This document shows, piece by piece, positions 23,600-36,460 of a stretch of DNA of 64,000 nt. This stretch comes from Metallyticus violacea. Taxonomy: Eukaryota > Arthropoda > Insecta > Mantodea > Metallyticidae. Position 1 is the stretch's first letter. The number at the start of each line of letters is the position of its first letter. The stretch spans positions 184,008,041-184,072,040 of the forward strand of contig CM060846.1 in assembly GCA_030762175.1 (NCBI GenBank). The letters are read 5' to 3'. The notes below the pieces were generated by a model. It worked only from the letters and a program-made list of their open reading frames with translations, did not search any database and was not told the DNA's origin. The translations under genes and the position numbers were made by a program.

Positions 23600-24510
23600 A
23601 TATTTTTTCCTAAAATATTTGGAAATTAACAAGCATTTACACAATTCAATATTGCATTATAACACTAATATGTACGCAGCCGTGACAAATAAACTAATGT
23701 TTTTCGCATCCTAACATTTTTTTTGCATATTTTCAATGAAAACTTATTCACATAAGATTTTTTGGATCGTAAAATTATTATCGTACTTTTTTTTCATTTG
23801 TTTTAATATATTTTACAAAGACACAACATGCTTCAGATTCACCATTCAATATAAATATTGCTCGCCCATGAAAGTATCCTTACCTACACAAAATTTAATT
23901 AACATATTGTCAAATCATTAAAAAAAACCCATTCCCACCAGATCTTTGAAGGTGGACATATTTTCCGCCATTAAATGAAATAAACCTTTATACATGCCAG
24001 AAGGTAAGAAAGCAAATTCCCATAAACTACTCCACGAAATCGTTTTGCAGCTTGGCATTCCCGCCAATTTGTATAATTATATGCATAAAATAGTCCCTTG
24101 TTAGTCGGCTGCTGTGTGCGAGATTCCCAGCCATTCAATAAAATAAAATCGCTCCCCGCCAGATCTTTGAAGGTCGACAAATTTCCGCCATTAAATAAAA
24201 TAAAGTCGATATTGAAGGTTGGCAAATTCCGATCCTAACAAATCTTTTCTCAGATCGGTATTTTTGCCATTTTGTATAATTATTATATGTATAAAATTCC
24301 CAACATTTTGTATAATTATATGTAAGCAATTTTATAAAAATAATATCCCTTTACCGACTTGCTATTGCTGGTTGCTCTGTGCGAAGACACTGTTGGTGCT
24401 AAACCATTAGTGGTACTAGCCGCAGAAGTCAGTTCTTTACCGGAAAAGGGCATAGACTACTTACCTAAATAGTTAAATGTTATTGCGCCTATTATGAGTA
24501 TGTAATAGTT
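23600..24510 (-). repeat. Right arm of composite element (inverted)
   Basis: Reverse complement of the left-arm type. Landmarks on the plus strand: AATATTGCTCGCCCATGAAAG, CCCACCAGATCTTTGAAGGT (repeated as CCGCCAGATCTTTGAAGGTCG), AATTTCCGCCATTAAATAAAAT, ACAAATCTTTTCTCAGATCGG and CACTGTTGGTGCTAAACC. It lacks the left arm's SINE but has its own SINE-B insertion just outside (24526). Confidence 0.65.
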
Positions 24511-24525
24511 CTGTAATTTAGTGTT

Positions 24526-24822
24526 TTATTTTTATTGATTTATTTATGGACGCTCTTTAACATCTCAGGTCATCAGCGTCCCATTCAACTAAGGGTGTGA
24601 AAGGGCCGACAAATTTTGCTCAGAGGCCTCTCTTTCAGGCTTGAGGTTCTTTTTCGTGCCGTAAATGTACGACACGGAACCCACGGCTTTACTTCTCTTC
24701 CGAAGGAAGCCATACTTAGGATTTTTACGCCCGAAAAAAATCCATCGATCCTGGCCGGATTCAAACCCGCTATCTTGGGTATAGGAAGCAAGTATAGTAA
24801 CCACTACACCACCAGGACCGAC
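24526..24822 (-). mobile_element. SINE-B, full length
   Basis: The plus strand reads tail to head: TTATTTATGGACGCTCTTTAACATC to CTACACCACCAGGACCGAC. Identical target duplications TAATTTAGTGTT flank it at 24514-24525 and 24823-24834. The B box reads GGTTTGAATCCGG. Its tail shows the TTTTATTGATTTATTTATGG junction typical of the family. Confidence 0.95.
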
Positions 24823-24834
24823 TAATTTAGTGTT

Positions 24835-25860
24835 GAAAAAACATATAAACAATAGCCGAAAATTGGATTTTAGCTTTCGAAGAAACTACCTAGGTGACGT
24901 AGTTTATTTAATGTAAAGAAAAGCTTAGTACATTTTTAAATAAATATAGTCGAAACACATTCAAAATCTTCAAATAGCAAGTCGGTCGCTTACAGGCCTA
25001 AGCCCTTTCTCACCATCGTCATCTGGCGCCACGAACTCTTTACACTTTTACCTTTTTTAAAACTTGGGTACTAGAAATAAAATTAATGAATTCTGTACTC
25101 GCCCTTCTTACAGAAAATGCTAAATGTGTTGCCCATCCGTATTTACATCAATGTAAATACTAAATGAGTATTTACATCGAGATTCGAAATTATTTAATAA
25201 ACATTTTATGTTAGTTCTAGCTTAGTGTTTAGTTATCCATGCCAAATGCAACAGATATTTCGTCAAATTAATTAAATAAATTAACTAGAGCGCTAATCGC
25301 CTGGAGTCCTTCGATATCTGCAGTAACCTGGTATTTGACCTTACGATTTGATAAGAAACACCGCAAAATGCCTTACTCTAGTCTATAAAAACTAATGTGT
25401 GATCCACAGAGATGGCCTTTCTTGAATGATTTGATCACCTACTTCATATGATTAACATCTCGTGATAACTATTTTCAGTGTCATTGCTAACAGTTTTTTT
25501 ATTTTTCTCACAGCATTGATGGAAATAAACAAAAAGTATAAGAAATGTTAAAAATAATATGTTATTAGACTGAGTAAATGCATCACCAACGTAAAAGAGC
25601 GTTCTGAATATTTGTGGTAAGATGAGTGTTTCATTTATGTGTTAATAAATTTAAAAAAAACATAATTTTCTTACTTGAAATTACAGAAATGAAACCATCC
25701 AGAATAATCTTCAAAAACCATTTTTGTAAAACATAATTTCGTGTATCCAAGAAAGCACTTTTGTCCGGAGCGTCAGTATCTGTGTAATTTAAGCTATCTT
25801 GTTGTAGTTTAAATTAAATAACCATGTATAAAACATTAAAATGCTATTAAATATAATAGG
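24835..25860. other. No recognisable gene
   Basis: AT-rich DNA. Nothing beyond chance frames is visible. Confidence 0.5.
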
Positions 25861-26110
25861 TCTGCATACTTCCGCTCTGTTGATTTAGAGAAAGCATTCA
25901 ACAATCTTAACTGGTTCATGTGAAATTTAAAAAATTATGGCCTGAATAATGACTTCATTTTACTATTAAGACTTTTGCAATGACAACAATAAAAATAAAT
26001 GCGAGATTTTCACCATACCAGTAACAAACGGAAAGTAAGGTTAGTCATTATGCCGTTTTCGTTTAGCCTTATCATGAATAACAATGTTTAGGGAAGAACA
26101 CACGTATGAC
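25861..26110 (+). pseudogene. LINE reverse-transcriptase scrap
   Basis: The first frame reads SAYFRSVDLEKAFNNLNWFM then a stop. A [VF]DLEKAFD.[VL].W block is the first catalytic-aspartate region of non-LTR reverse transcriptases (the Asp is present). Further on, past stops, LLLRLLQ, then VRLVIMPFSFSLIMNN stands where the family has a VRQGCPLSPxLFNxY-like block. Several stops and the short length show a decayed fragment. The LINE clade cannot be set from this. Confidence 0.6.
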
Positions 26111-26408
26111 GAAAATGTGGGATAAGAAAGCTCTCTTCTTCGTCGACCAGGAATTACCAAGTTCTGGCTGCATTGTGAGCTGGCGACAGCAGCTGATGTT
26201 ATGTTCTTGACCTCCATGCTTTACTTTTCATTTTGTGATGACTCGTGAAGACATTGGTTCACATACTAATTAGCAAGTAACGGAATGTTGAATTTCTAAC
26301 GTAACAATGGTCATAATACCTGTTTTTATGAAGAAAGATAACCTTTTCTTTCCTCAATTCTGATCCTTCAACGTTTGTTGGCACAGGCCATCACGAAACT
26401 ACTTCCGT

Positions 26409-26695
26409 CGGTTCTGTTGGTGTAGTGGTAACCATACTTGACTCCTAAACCCAAGATCTCGGATTCGATCCCGGCCAGGACCGATGGATTTTTTCAGGCG
26501 TAAAAATCCTAAGTATGGCTTCCTTTGAAAGGGAAGTAAAGCCGTGGGTCCCGTGTCGTACATTTAGGTCACGATAAAGAACCTCAAGCCTGAAAGAAGA
26601 GGCCTCTGAGCAAAATTTGTTGGCCGTTACACGCCCTGAATAGTATGGGAGGCTGATGACCTGAGATGTTAAAGAGCGTAAACCTAATAATAAAA
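26409..26695 (+). mobile_element. SINE-B, full length, plus strand
   Basis: Head TGTTGGTGTAGTGGTAACCA, B box GGATTCGATCCCGG, then the body (GTAAAGCCGTGGGTCCCG, TGAAAGAAGAGGCCTCTGAGC) and tail TGTTAAAGAGCGTAAACC. A few body substitutions distinguish it from the young copies. I saw no clear target duplication. Confidence 0.92.
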
Positions 26696-27356
26696 ATTTT
26701 GTAAAAAACCCTAAACTACTGCCGACTGTTGCTTTGTTTGCAAACCAAAATGATAAAATCGTTACCCGTTACAATATTGGGAAGTATCCCTGCTTTCTTC
26801 TTTATCAAATTTTTCGAGTGTGAAACTACACTATTCTAGGTGAATTGCCCCTGCACTCAGGAATGTGTCAACCTACAAACACTCTGTTTACTGCTTCGAA
26901 AATGTTCCTTCAGGATTGTATTAACAGCTGTTGATCCAATATCAAATGTCTTTGAATCTCAGGGCCCTACACGATCAACTTCTGCACATTTTTAATGGTT
27001 TCGGATATACCCTGAGCAGCCTTCGACTTAAAGTCTTTGAAATTCAAGAAACGAATTTCCTACAGAAACTTAAGGTCATTGCCACCAACAGTACCCATCA
27101 AAGAACCGCAAAAATGCTATGGCAAAGCAAATTCTGGAGACTAACGATGAGAAAGTTGTTTTGATAAATGCTTAGAGAGACCAAGAGAGAAAATGTGAAT
27201 AGCAACATTTAGAGAGCAGTGCAGTATCCAAAACGTTGGAAAATGGGTTGAAAATAGGAGACATGAATGGAATCAGTGCCTATCAGGACGAGCCTAATAC
27301 ATTAGTGAAGCTACCAAGGGAGCATAGAGGAATGAATCCATGTTACATCTCTGACA
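26696..27356. other. No recognisable gene
   Basis: Frames at 26931-27164 and 27236-27421 (plus) are open, but neither carries a family motif, and the second runs into a SINE-like head. Left unassigned. Confidence 0.45.
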
Positions 27357-27580
27357 GACTTCGTTGTCTTGAGGCCGCATGTCTCCTGCAAATCCGGAGG
27401 TCCCGGGATCAAATTCTGTAAGGTCAGTTGCTTGGTTAAGATTTTGAATTTCTCCTTATCCTGAAAAGCCAAATGCGAGGTAACTTAAAGCGTTGAGAAC
27501 TTGGGGCTCATTTACACTCATTTCATCATAACATTCATTCATCTCTCTTCACATGTTATGAGAGACGTTAAACTTTAACA
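27357..27580 (+). mobile_element. SINE-D, tRNA-like head with SINE-A-like end
   Basis: A tRNA-like start (GACTTCGTTGTCTTGAGGC, CATGTCTCCTGCAAATCCGG, GGTCCCGGGATCAAATTC) is followed by CCAAATGCGAGGTAAC, CATTTCATCAT and GAGACGTTAAACTTTAAC. The last motifs recall the SINE-A 3' end (GCGTTAAACAC). It could be a separate family sharing a tail, or a mosaic. Confidence 0.5.
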
Positions 27581-27924
27581 AAAAAATTTCCTTTTCTATT
27601 TCTACTAATGAATAAAACAACAATGTTACTAACCATCTGCTTTTTAATGCATGGTTAAAGCTATGTCTGTACATAATATCCCAGACAATTCCCTTCCTCT
27701 AAATCATCAATGTATATGTAAATTTGCAAATTCATTACGTCTACCGTATAATCATCGGACACCCGATTGGGAACAGCGGACTGGCGTGATTTTTTTCAGA
27801 GTTCTGGCTATGAAAATGTAATTTAAATGTCGAACACACCAGGATCATTAGTATTAGACTCGCGGTCATGAAAAGCTAAGGAAACTACATTGGACAGCTG
27901 CTGTGCACTAATAACCATTTGTAC

Positions 27925-27981
27925 GATATCTTACTTATTCGAGTCTCTTCTACCACATGGTATAGAAGAGTATAAGATATC
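27925..27981. repeat. Two-step imperfect hairpin
   Basis: Outer arms GATATCTTA (27925-27933) and TAAGATATC (27973-27981) are exact. Inner arms CTCTTCTA (27945-27952) and TAGAAGAG (27963-27970) are exact. Between them the spacers are 11 and 2 nt, so the fold is asymmetric. The loop holds CCACATGGTA. Nothing shows it is transcribed. Confidence 0.7.
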
Positions 27982-30900
27982 TATGCAACTGAAGCTCGTT
28001 TTCACTTTCATTAATTGTGCTGAGAGGATATCATTCGACTCACGTGCTGTGTGCTCATGAGTGTGCAATAACTGCGGTGCATTTTGCTTACGTACTGGAA
28101 GACGCAGTTCGCAATATTAATGCATGTTATACAGCTAGGGTTTAGCAAAGATCAGTGTGTAAACCAAGGACTACTGATTCTATTCTAGTTTCCGATATAT
28201 ATTTCTATCTTTTTAACTCTGGGTGCGATTCTCGTGTTTATAACAGAAACAGAACATTGTGGCATGCATTCTGGTAATCGTGGTCACACGTACTGTGTTA
28301 GTGCTTATATCGAACAACTAGCCCATTCCTGGCTTAGTGCATAATGAAACAATAACCCTATGAGCAGCGAGATATATAGGAAATCAGATTTACGGTTTAA
28401 CTGGCAGAATGGCTCCTATCGGCTTGGATACACAAATCAGGAGCTTTTCCTCAAACTTTTACCGAAATTCTTGAGGATGATTCAGTTAATTGAAAGCAAT
28501 TGAACCGGAACTTGAAGCTATCTGGCATCTATATTTCCAGTGTTGCTAAAAGTCTTGTAAAGCAGTTCATTCAACCACCGTCGAACCTGAAATTGTTCTG
28601 ATTCAAGGAGGCGAATGTCAGGTAATGTCAGTCTCCTTTCTAATTTATTCTATCCAAAATGTATATTAGTACAATTCATTATGCGGTACTAATCTGTCAA
28701 AGACAAAAATGATTCAGAATAATGCTAACATATGCGTGTCTATTGAAAACTAAGATATTTATATTATTTGAGAAATGCTTATGAATTTGTTTGGTATAAG
28801 GTTTCATCAGATCCCAGATTCAATTAAAACTTGAACAATTTTTTTTCCCCCACGATTAATCAACGTGTTTCTTCTTATTACTTCGAGGCATCCAAATTTA
28901 AATAAATACAATGTAAACAGCTCTGAACATATAAATATTTATTAGTATGTATTAGTTTCATATATTTCATCAGATAAGTATGTCTTACCTCAACAGTCTA
29001 CTTCATAAGCACTCGAAAACTAAATCTTCTCTGCCACTTTTGTTCATAAATTAGGTAAATAAGAATGAAAATTAAATTGAAGAAATATGTAGAAAGCGTT
29101 GCTATCAGTATTGTCCGAGCAGCAGTACTGCTCATCAATCTGGTGTGTAATCTTTCAGATTTTTAAGGCACTAAGTAATATCACGTTATATAAAATATTG
29201 ATCATAAACCAGCCATTGTAGTTTATTTCAATTTAATGCACATCAGTACCAAGAAATAATCATTGATTGGTCTAATTTGCTGTATACCCTAGAATTACTA
29301 CCTCAGAACTGACGACAGAAAAACAATAAAAAATATATAAATTGCGTTTTAAAGCTCTTTGGGATACAGAAAATTTTGATTCTCTAAAAACAAAGTATTA
29401 CTGAAGTGAAAGTTTGCTAGTACAATAAATACTTGCTTACATGAAGAAGATCGCTATATTGCCGTATCATTAGCACAATTAACCATAAAACACAACGGTG
29501 AGGTACTATGGCAATATAGTCAGCATTAAGCGTGGTCTGTGCATAAAGGATAACGTAGGTCGATACACAAACAACATTAAAATTAAAGCATGCATTAGGG
29601 GAAACTCAAATCCGTGACCCTTGGAACACCAATTAATGTCTTAATGAACTAGGGCCGACTATATAACCAACACAAGTGTTTTAACGTATTGTAGTGCTTG
29701 CGATATATACCATCTTCATTTGGTAGGTTAATCAGATGTTTATTTTTTCCGTAACAAACTGGACAATTTGTAAGATGATGAGAAAATAATTAATTATTAA
29801 ATATTATAATTGACAACGAAATAAATAAAAAAAAACGCGTGTTACGCGCGGCATCATTTTTCTCGGCAAGTGACAAGGCCCTTTCGCAGTAATTTTCCAG
29901 CGGCACAATTAATATCTGATTAATCATCGAAATGAACATTTTCTATAAATATGGGCAGACAGGGATGTTGGAAATATTAAGCCTATACGTATTTTTGGCC
30001 CCTGTATTTATACAATTTAAGGTACTTCAATTTGATCGAGGCATCGAAAGTTACCATCCATCTACATAATTTGCTTCCTTCTTAGTTTAGTCTATATAGT
30101 ACATATAATAAAAAAGCGAAGTTTCCCTAATTTGGTATTGGACTGCGGTCATTAGTATTTCATGTGGGTATTTTATTTTAAATAGCCTTGAGATACTATC
30201 CTAAATTAAATGCATCTTGAAAAAGAGTGAAAAAATAAAAGTCATATTAATTTCGTATAAAGTTTAAGAACTTGCCAAATTATGGATAGTTACGAGTAAA
30301 TCCACTCGAAATCTGTTAGCCCTATACCCTATAGCCTGACACACTAATTATAGCTTTTGGGTCCTCCGGGAAAAATTGAGTTCTTTGCTTTAGTTTTAAG
30401 TTCCAGTTCAAAAGTGTTCACTGTTATTCACTTTTACATTAAAATGTCTTAATAACAATACCTCTAAGTGTGACGTATTGACTAAAATATAACATTATTG
30501 CTTGAGATGTTAAGATATCCCTGCAGAGGTTTATTCGTGAAAAAGCGAACTCTTAAGCACATTATGCCTGATTCGTTTCCGCCATCAATACTTCAAGTTC
30601 ATTCATAAATACCAGTGCTTTGGCAACCATTAAGGAGCATAGTAAGGAATCTTCTGCAAGGAATATTCAACATTATAATTATATTATCCAGATTACATTA
30701 AAAGCAGTTTAAATATAGTCTCAAACCTAATAAGCTAGGTAGCGCATTCACTGTTCTAATAATAAAATGATTCGGTAACGGGTGAAAAAATAATTTCGGG
30801 ACACACCGCATCAAATTCAAAAGAAAGACGGCAAGAAACAATCGTGGATATAGAGCAAACGAGAAAAGAAGAGATTACAAATTCTTTAAAAGTTACAGAT

Positions 30901-32737
30901 TACAAGAAGTCAAATCAGAAATGAGAATGAATATGCGTGAAGAATGTAGCATATACAGTATAGATGATCTAATTAAATAAAAAATACGCAATATCACACC
31001 ATAAATGAAAAAAGGATGAAATTTGATTTTAGTGGAATACGTCGATGAAACAGGAAACATTCCTTGTGTCGAAGAAAAAAACATTTCAAATCGAGATGTT
31101 TTGTAGGGTTTTGAAGTATAATAAAACCCCTGTTTCATTCCGTATTAATCAGCAATAAGGAAAGAACAAGGCAGCTGTGAAGAATGTTTCGATGAAAGAT
31201 GTGAAGAAAATAGGCCAAGGATTAGCTCGAACAATCTGTTGCTGCATTAGCACTACGCTGAATATTCTGCCTATCTTCCACGGTATATACGGCATTCCTA
31301 TTTGTCGTTTTTCAAACTTATGAGCTCTTCAAAGACATTACGCAGTCTCTCTCTCCAGCAGGTCCTAGCGAATGCTAAATCCGGCACGGGAGGACGCCAG
31401 CGTCACGATGTCGTCACTGACCACAACAAGGGTCACCCGCTAAGATCCCGCTCATCTCACCGTCTAAAAATACTCGGAGCTTCCCGTGCTCCGAGTTAGG
31501 TTTTCATCATAGTCAATGCGAAATCTCATGTCCTGGGTTGGGGGATCACAAAGCTATTTGTAATGCTGCAATGTGACCCACTGTCCTGATAAAGTGTTTT
31601 AAAATTCATTTTACACTTTTGGCACATAAAATAGTTCTTTGTGGCGTTTATATTTAGCAAGTGCACTTTTATGTCAGTATCACTTATTTCGTATATTAGT
31701 ATGTATGTCGCCTAATGGCAATGCATTTTTAGAATCAAAATAAAAGACCGGGTGCCCTGCCTGTATCTGCAAAATACTGAGGCATAAGCGCAAGCTGCAA
31801 CATTGACTTTTACATGAGTTCCTTTAAAATCCATTTCTAATAATCATCAAAATGTAACTCGACTAACTAGTAAATATTAACATTTTAAATTATTTGCACA
31901 TATTGCTCTGACGATGTAGATATATGCAAACGCTAAAGTTATCGGCAGCTTTAGCACGTGGAGCAGTAAATGAAATATGAACCAGTTTTGGAGCCACGGA
32001 AGAATAACTTACCTTCAGCCTATTTCTGAAAGGATGTACGAGGTTCCATGCTACTGAAGTATAAAAATAATTATGTAAATTTAAAAACATCCGTTAGCAT
32101 TCGCACTTCCGATCAAGATCACCTCAGGGTCCATTCCTAAATATCTCACATGTGTAATTAGAAAAATTACTTATATTCAGAGATTAGAAGCAAAGAAAAA
32201 ACGGCTTATACATGTTGAATACCCCCAACAGGATGCAATGTCCTTTCTGAGAGAATTCTATGAATTTCTCTCATAACACAAAACCTAGCATTCTCTTAAA
32301 AGTATCAGAGCTCCACCACACATTTCCTAAAGTGAAGAAATATATTTTTCCTCGATTAAATCGAAAAGCAAGTGACGACATTCTACCCTCCTTAAATGAA
32401 ACATGAAACGATTCCTTAAGCCTATTTTTTTTTTTTTTTTTTTTAAGTAAATGCTTTCTAATCAGATGTCATGTTTTCTCTTATAGTCTCGAATTAGGGC
32501 ACGTCATGTAATCTATTTACGCAAGGCACAGTAATGTTCTGAAGCGATTGAAAAGCATTCCCTTTCCAACCTTCAAATTTTCCCCGATAAGACCATTTTG
32601 ATATTGTAGCGCTTCTAATTCTTACCATAAACAATCCTCAGAAAGTACAGAATGACACCTTTATTTTATTGCTAACAATTTTGCCTTGAATATCAGTGGC
32701 ATATCCAAGAAATATTCAACACTGAAATATTAACATA
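27982..32737. other. AT-rich DNA without recognisable genes
   Basis: Nearly 5 kb with no family motif. At 31340-31500 a GC-richer patch with a 65-codon frame (31302-31499) and a small hairpin stands out, but I cannot name it. A 25-T-class run lies near 32427-32444. Confidence 0.45.
31472..31496. repeat. 9-bp perfect stem-loop
   Basis: ACTCGGAGC, a 7-nt spacer (TTCCCGT), then GCTCCGAGT. It lies at the end of a GC-richer patch. It does not match the histone 3' stem-loop. Confidence 0.75.
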
Positions 32738-33446
32738 TAGAGGGTGCTAAAAATATATATACACACTTCAAGCAAAGAAAAAACTGTTAACGTAACAAAA
32801 CTGAATTCACAAAAACAGAAAATGATCAGCACTAATCATCTTAGACTTTTACAGTTACAACAGATGCTCAAAATGCTCATCATCGACGTCGATACACTTC
32901 TGAGTATGTTGAACTGCTGATTGAGTAACGTTTGCGAAAGTGTCCTCAGCGATTGCAGCCCGAAGTGCTGCCAGTGTAGCTGGTTTTCTACGGTATAGGG
33001 TACCATGAGTCTCAAATTTATCTCGAATGCGTGCAATTGTTACTCGCGTTGGCGATTCTGTTCAGTACACCATCTCCGCGAGCTTTGAACTTCAACAACA
33101 TTCTCGGTTTTCCAATACCACTTCAAATTTGCTTTCCGCTGTTCAAACGATAATATTGGCTCTATTTTGTTGTAGCAAAGCTAGCATAAAGTAATGTGAG
33201 TCACGTCTGTTTACAGAACATCATACGATAATCATGGTTTCGTTCGTTCATTGTTGATTTACGATTATCTTGGCTACATTTGTTCATTGTTGATTTACCT
33301 TTCATGTAGCAACGCTATCATAATGTATGTCAGTCTGTTTATAGAACATCATACAACACATTACTGTTGTTTTTCGGTTCAACTTTGAAATATATTAAAT
33401 AGATATACAATGAAAATGTGTATACATTTTTGGCACCCTCGGTGTA
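32738..33446 (-). mobile_element. Miniature mariner-like element, internally deleted
   Basis: Ends: left AGAGGGTGCTAAAAATATA, right (reverse complement) ACCGAGGGTGCCAAAAATGTA, both next to TA. On the minus strand a short frame without ATG (about 33059-32850) reads TRVTIARIRDKFETHGT, then directly LYRRKPATLAALRAAIAED and, near the end, TQKCIDVDDEHFEHLL before a stop. The first part is the HTH region (DUF4817-type) and the second is the C-terminus of the transposase, so the whole catalytic core is missing in one clean join. Terminal sequence is shared with 39756-41184. It is non-autonomous. Confidence 0.78.
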
Positions 33447-34204
33447 TTTCATTTTTGTCTAAGCTAAGCACTAAGCTTCTAATGGAGTTCCAGATTATAA
33501 AATCAGAATTTTCTGTGCATATCTGCATTCTGTTTTACACCTTGCACTTTATTCTCAAAAGGCTGCTATAAATTACTTTGTTAGAAGTTAATTACTGCAG
33601 AACAAGTAAAAGCCTCTAGTACGCAACTGTTTTACGATTTGCATATGGTCGCGCTTTGAAGTTTGCATTGCTTTTTATAGCCTACATTAGTGCAACAAAG
33701 TCTCTAAAATTTTAAAGCTCAATCCCTTACAAATCATAATATGAATTCTGGTTCCCTGCTATTAAAACTGCTCTTGAGATAATACACAATCGTTACAAAA
33801 ATGTCAACCACGAGTGAAATAAACTTAAACTTAAAAATGGTTTGAAAGATTGTTGATAAATTTATCAAATGACTGCAATACAGAGTTATATGAATAGACG
33901 TTTTCTGAAGTAGACCCTGGTCAGTACTAGTCCGTGAATAGCAATTACATTGCTGGCAGCACACAGATAAAATAATATTAATCTTCACAAAGTTTATAGA
34001 GAAACAAAGATTACGAGAACATATTCAATATTTTATCAAAAGAGCTGGAGTATGCGGCCATCACCATTGCATAGATGAAAGAAATTCTAGCGCACATTGC
34101 AAGACATTGCAAGACATTGCAAGCAGTCATATGCTGAGACATTCTGGGTGAAAGTCAAATAACTGATAATCTTAATCTACTCATACTGACCACACTGCCT
34201 CTTA
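33447..34204. other. No gene; short 10-bp triplicate
   Basis: AT-rich. ACATTGCAAG occurs three times in tandem at 34094-34123. No coding signal. Confidence 0.5.
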
Positions 34205-34479
34205 CCGCCGCGGGTGGTCGAGGTCGTTAAGGCAAGGACTTGTGAGCGGAAGGTCTGGGGTTCGAATCGCGCCAGGATTGTCCTCCCTGACTGGTTTGGT
34301 TTTTTTTTTTTTTTCTTCTTCCCTCAGTCCTCATAATGGCAAATGGCGGAGAAGAACACTAAACATAAGTCTGGAACGTTTCCTTCCTTTAAAAAAAAAA
34401 ACTTTCTTCTCATGTATCATCAGTGTGCACTGCTTGTGGTGCCTCAGTAGTAAAAACGAGCGTTAAACACCATTAAAAA
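34205..34479 (+). mobile_element. SINE-A, full length
   Basis: Head CCGCCGCGGGTGGTCGAGGTCGTTAAGGC, B box GGTTCGAATCGCG, a T-rich expansion (about 16 T) in the body, and the end ACGAGCGTTAAACACCATTAAAAA. TGCCTCTT at 34196-34203 and 34480-34487 is a likely 8-bp target duplication. Confidence 0.93.
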
Positions 34480-34487
34480 TGCCTCTT

Positions 34488-36321
34488 TGCAAACATCCTC
34501 TATGGGCAAAGAGTAATAAATTTAATGACTTTCACTAAGTTAGTGATAATTTCGGAAAACACATGCTCCCATTTGAAAGTTGCTCTATTCTGCATTCTCT
34601 ATAAGTTAATTTTGCCAATGTTTGAATCATTACGTACAAGTAAAATGGGCATCCCTGTGCTCTGTAATTAGAGTATCATCTAACACCGAGGTTGAAGGTG
34701 AACCTATGTGTTACTTGCACACTACGGAGTTTACCATTGTCTATCTGGCAGGATGCATATTTTGTCACAATGTATCTACCGGCATGATCAAAATGAAAGC
34801 GTGTTTGCGGAGTACTTTTAATGTGGGCTTGTGTGCGAATCACACGCACTCCGCCTAATCACATTAGAACAGATACATATATTTAATTACAATTTAGGAT
34901 GAAACACTTGTATTGATAGTTGTCTTTCTTTCTGTATTTAGGTTTCTATTACCTGTCTTTTTTCTGAATTTATGCTTGTATTACCTGCTTTCCCCATTTT
35001 CTCTCTTCCCCTTTGTTTCGTGTGTGACACACATGCAAGGTTAATAACCTGTGTAGGAAATGAATTTGAATGTTCCAGAAAAAATAAAACAGTGCAATTT
35101 TTCCTTATCATCGTTGTTTTTGTAGTCTGAAATTTATAAGAATTATTCTCTTAAGATTTAAGTAAACTGCCTGGAAATCTTAATTTTTCCAAAGCGCGAT
35201 GTAATGATAATAATGCTGATATTATCTTGCCATTTTATGTAATTTTTTTCTATTATCTGTAACAGTTTTCTATCATACAGATCTGCTCCAATTAAATTAA
35301 CAGTTAAATATTTCTCTTAGGTATATTGAAGGGGAATACGCTCCTAGATTTACCATAAGCAAAACGTATTGCGTTAGAAGCGTTACAGACATTTGCAGTA
35401 AATCCAAAGAAAAAGAATTCATTGCTGTATGAATTAAGTGAACACATCATCCCCCATTCCATACATCCCTTATATCTGTAGTTAAATAAGAGAATGCATT
35501 AGTAATTTAAGTAGCAGTATTGTTTACCGTACTGTCAGTGGACAGTGGTGTGCAATAAGAGGAAGCGAGTGAGGGACTGCTTCCGTAACAATTCATTTGC
35601 CATTGTAATAATCACCTTAAAATATCCTTCAGAATAGAACGTACTCGTAGATAAAATGTGTTGCATTCCGTTACGCTGAGTAATACGAGTGAACCGAAGC
35701 AACTGGAACACAGCATCGGTTTAAACAATGCAGGCAGCTGCGCGCACACCCGATTAAGGTCGGGAGAAGTGTCCATAAATGGAAAAACCGAAGCTTGCTT
35801 TGAGTGAGTAACGTGCTTCTAAGAAGCGTATCACGTTAATAATCTATTCTGTGGTGTCACATTTTGCTCTTGTTATACAACTGTCTTATTGTTGGAATAA
35901 GTGTAGGACTAATAATTTTCAGCTCTTGCGTTTCTTAATTACTTGATTATGTGAGTAATTACTTGTGCATTCAGATTTTAGCAACAATGTTAACAGGTAT
36001 TATAAAAGATGTATGGAAATCCTTTTCAAATCCTTCGTTCTCACAAAAAGGTAAAATTATTACAAGTGGGAGAAAACACCGAAAAATACTGAACTTCGTT
36101 ACAAAACTAGGCATCCTGAGGCATGTATTGAAAAGGTGAATGGTTAGTAAGTAATAGTGATTAGAGCTCTCTGTTTTGCTGATATTGTCTATTATTTGGA
36201 GAGCATATAAAGCTTAGTTGAACAAAAAATGGAATCATGCGTTCGGGGAACGGGGTGAACTTTACAGTAACGTTTTTCTTTTTAGTGGTGCTTGGCGCCC
36301 ATTTGTACCATAATGGCATCA
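34488..36321. other. No recognisable gene
   Basis: Only chance frames. A 62-codon frame (35951-36139) upstream of the hAT relic was examined for the zinc finger that precedes DUF4371 proteins; I could not see the Cys/His spacing. Confidence 0.45.
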
Positions 36322-36460
36322 CAGACGTTTCAAGCCGAAGTTTAGGATACCTTCCCGGAATTTTCCAGTAATGAGGACTGAGGAGAATGTGGGGGGAGGG
36401 AGATAAAAAAAAAGATTGGCAGCACGAGTGCATGTCTTGACGACCTCAGCTACGTGTCGG
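36322..36460 (-). mobile_element. SINE-A, old partial copy
   Basis: On the plus strand: ACGTTTCAAGCCGAAGTTTAGGATACC, a decayed CCCGGAATTTTCCAGTAATGAGGACTGAGG, then GACGACCTCAGCTACGTGTCGG, which is the head. The B box is deleted. Among the most diverged copies here. Confidence 0.75.

Larger units (their letters stand above)
18190..24510. mobile_element. Composite element with long inverted arms
   Basis: The interval is bounded by two related sequences in opposite orientation: 18190-19340 and the reverse complement of 23600-24510. Paired blocks from the outside inward include GTTAGCACCAGCAGTGTCCTCG against GTTTAGCACCAACAGTGTCTTCG, AAAAGATTTGTTGGGATAAGG against GAAAAGATTTGTTAGGATCGG, ATTTGTCGATCTTCAAAGATCTGG on both, and CATGGGCGAGCA on both. 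Between the arms are a duplicated 190-bp block, a (TG)n tract, a 240-bp tandem array and a segment also found at about 60.9-64.0 kb. No transposase-like frame is visible, so it would have to be non-autonomous. Alternatives: two independent insertions of one repeat in opposite orientation, or a fold-back element. Outer boundaries and target duplications are not defined. Confidence 0.5.
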
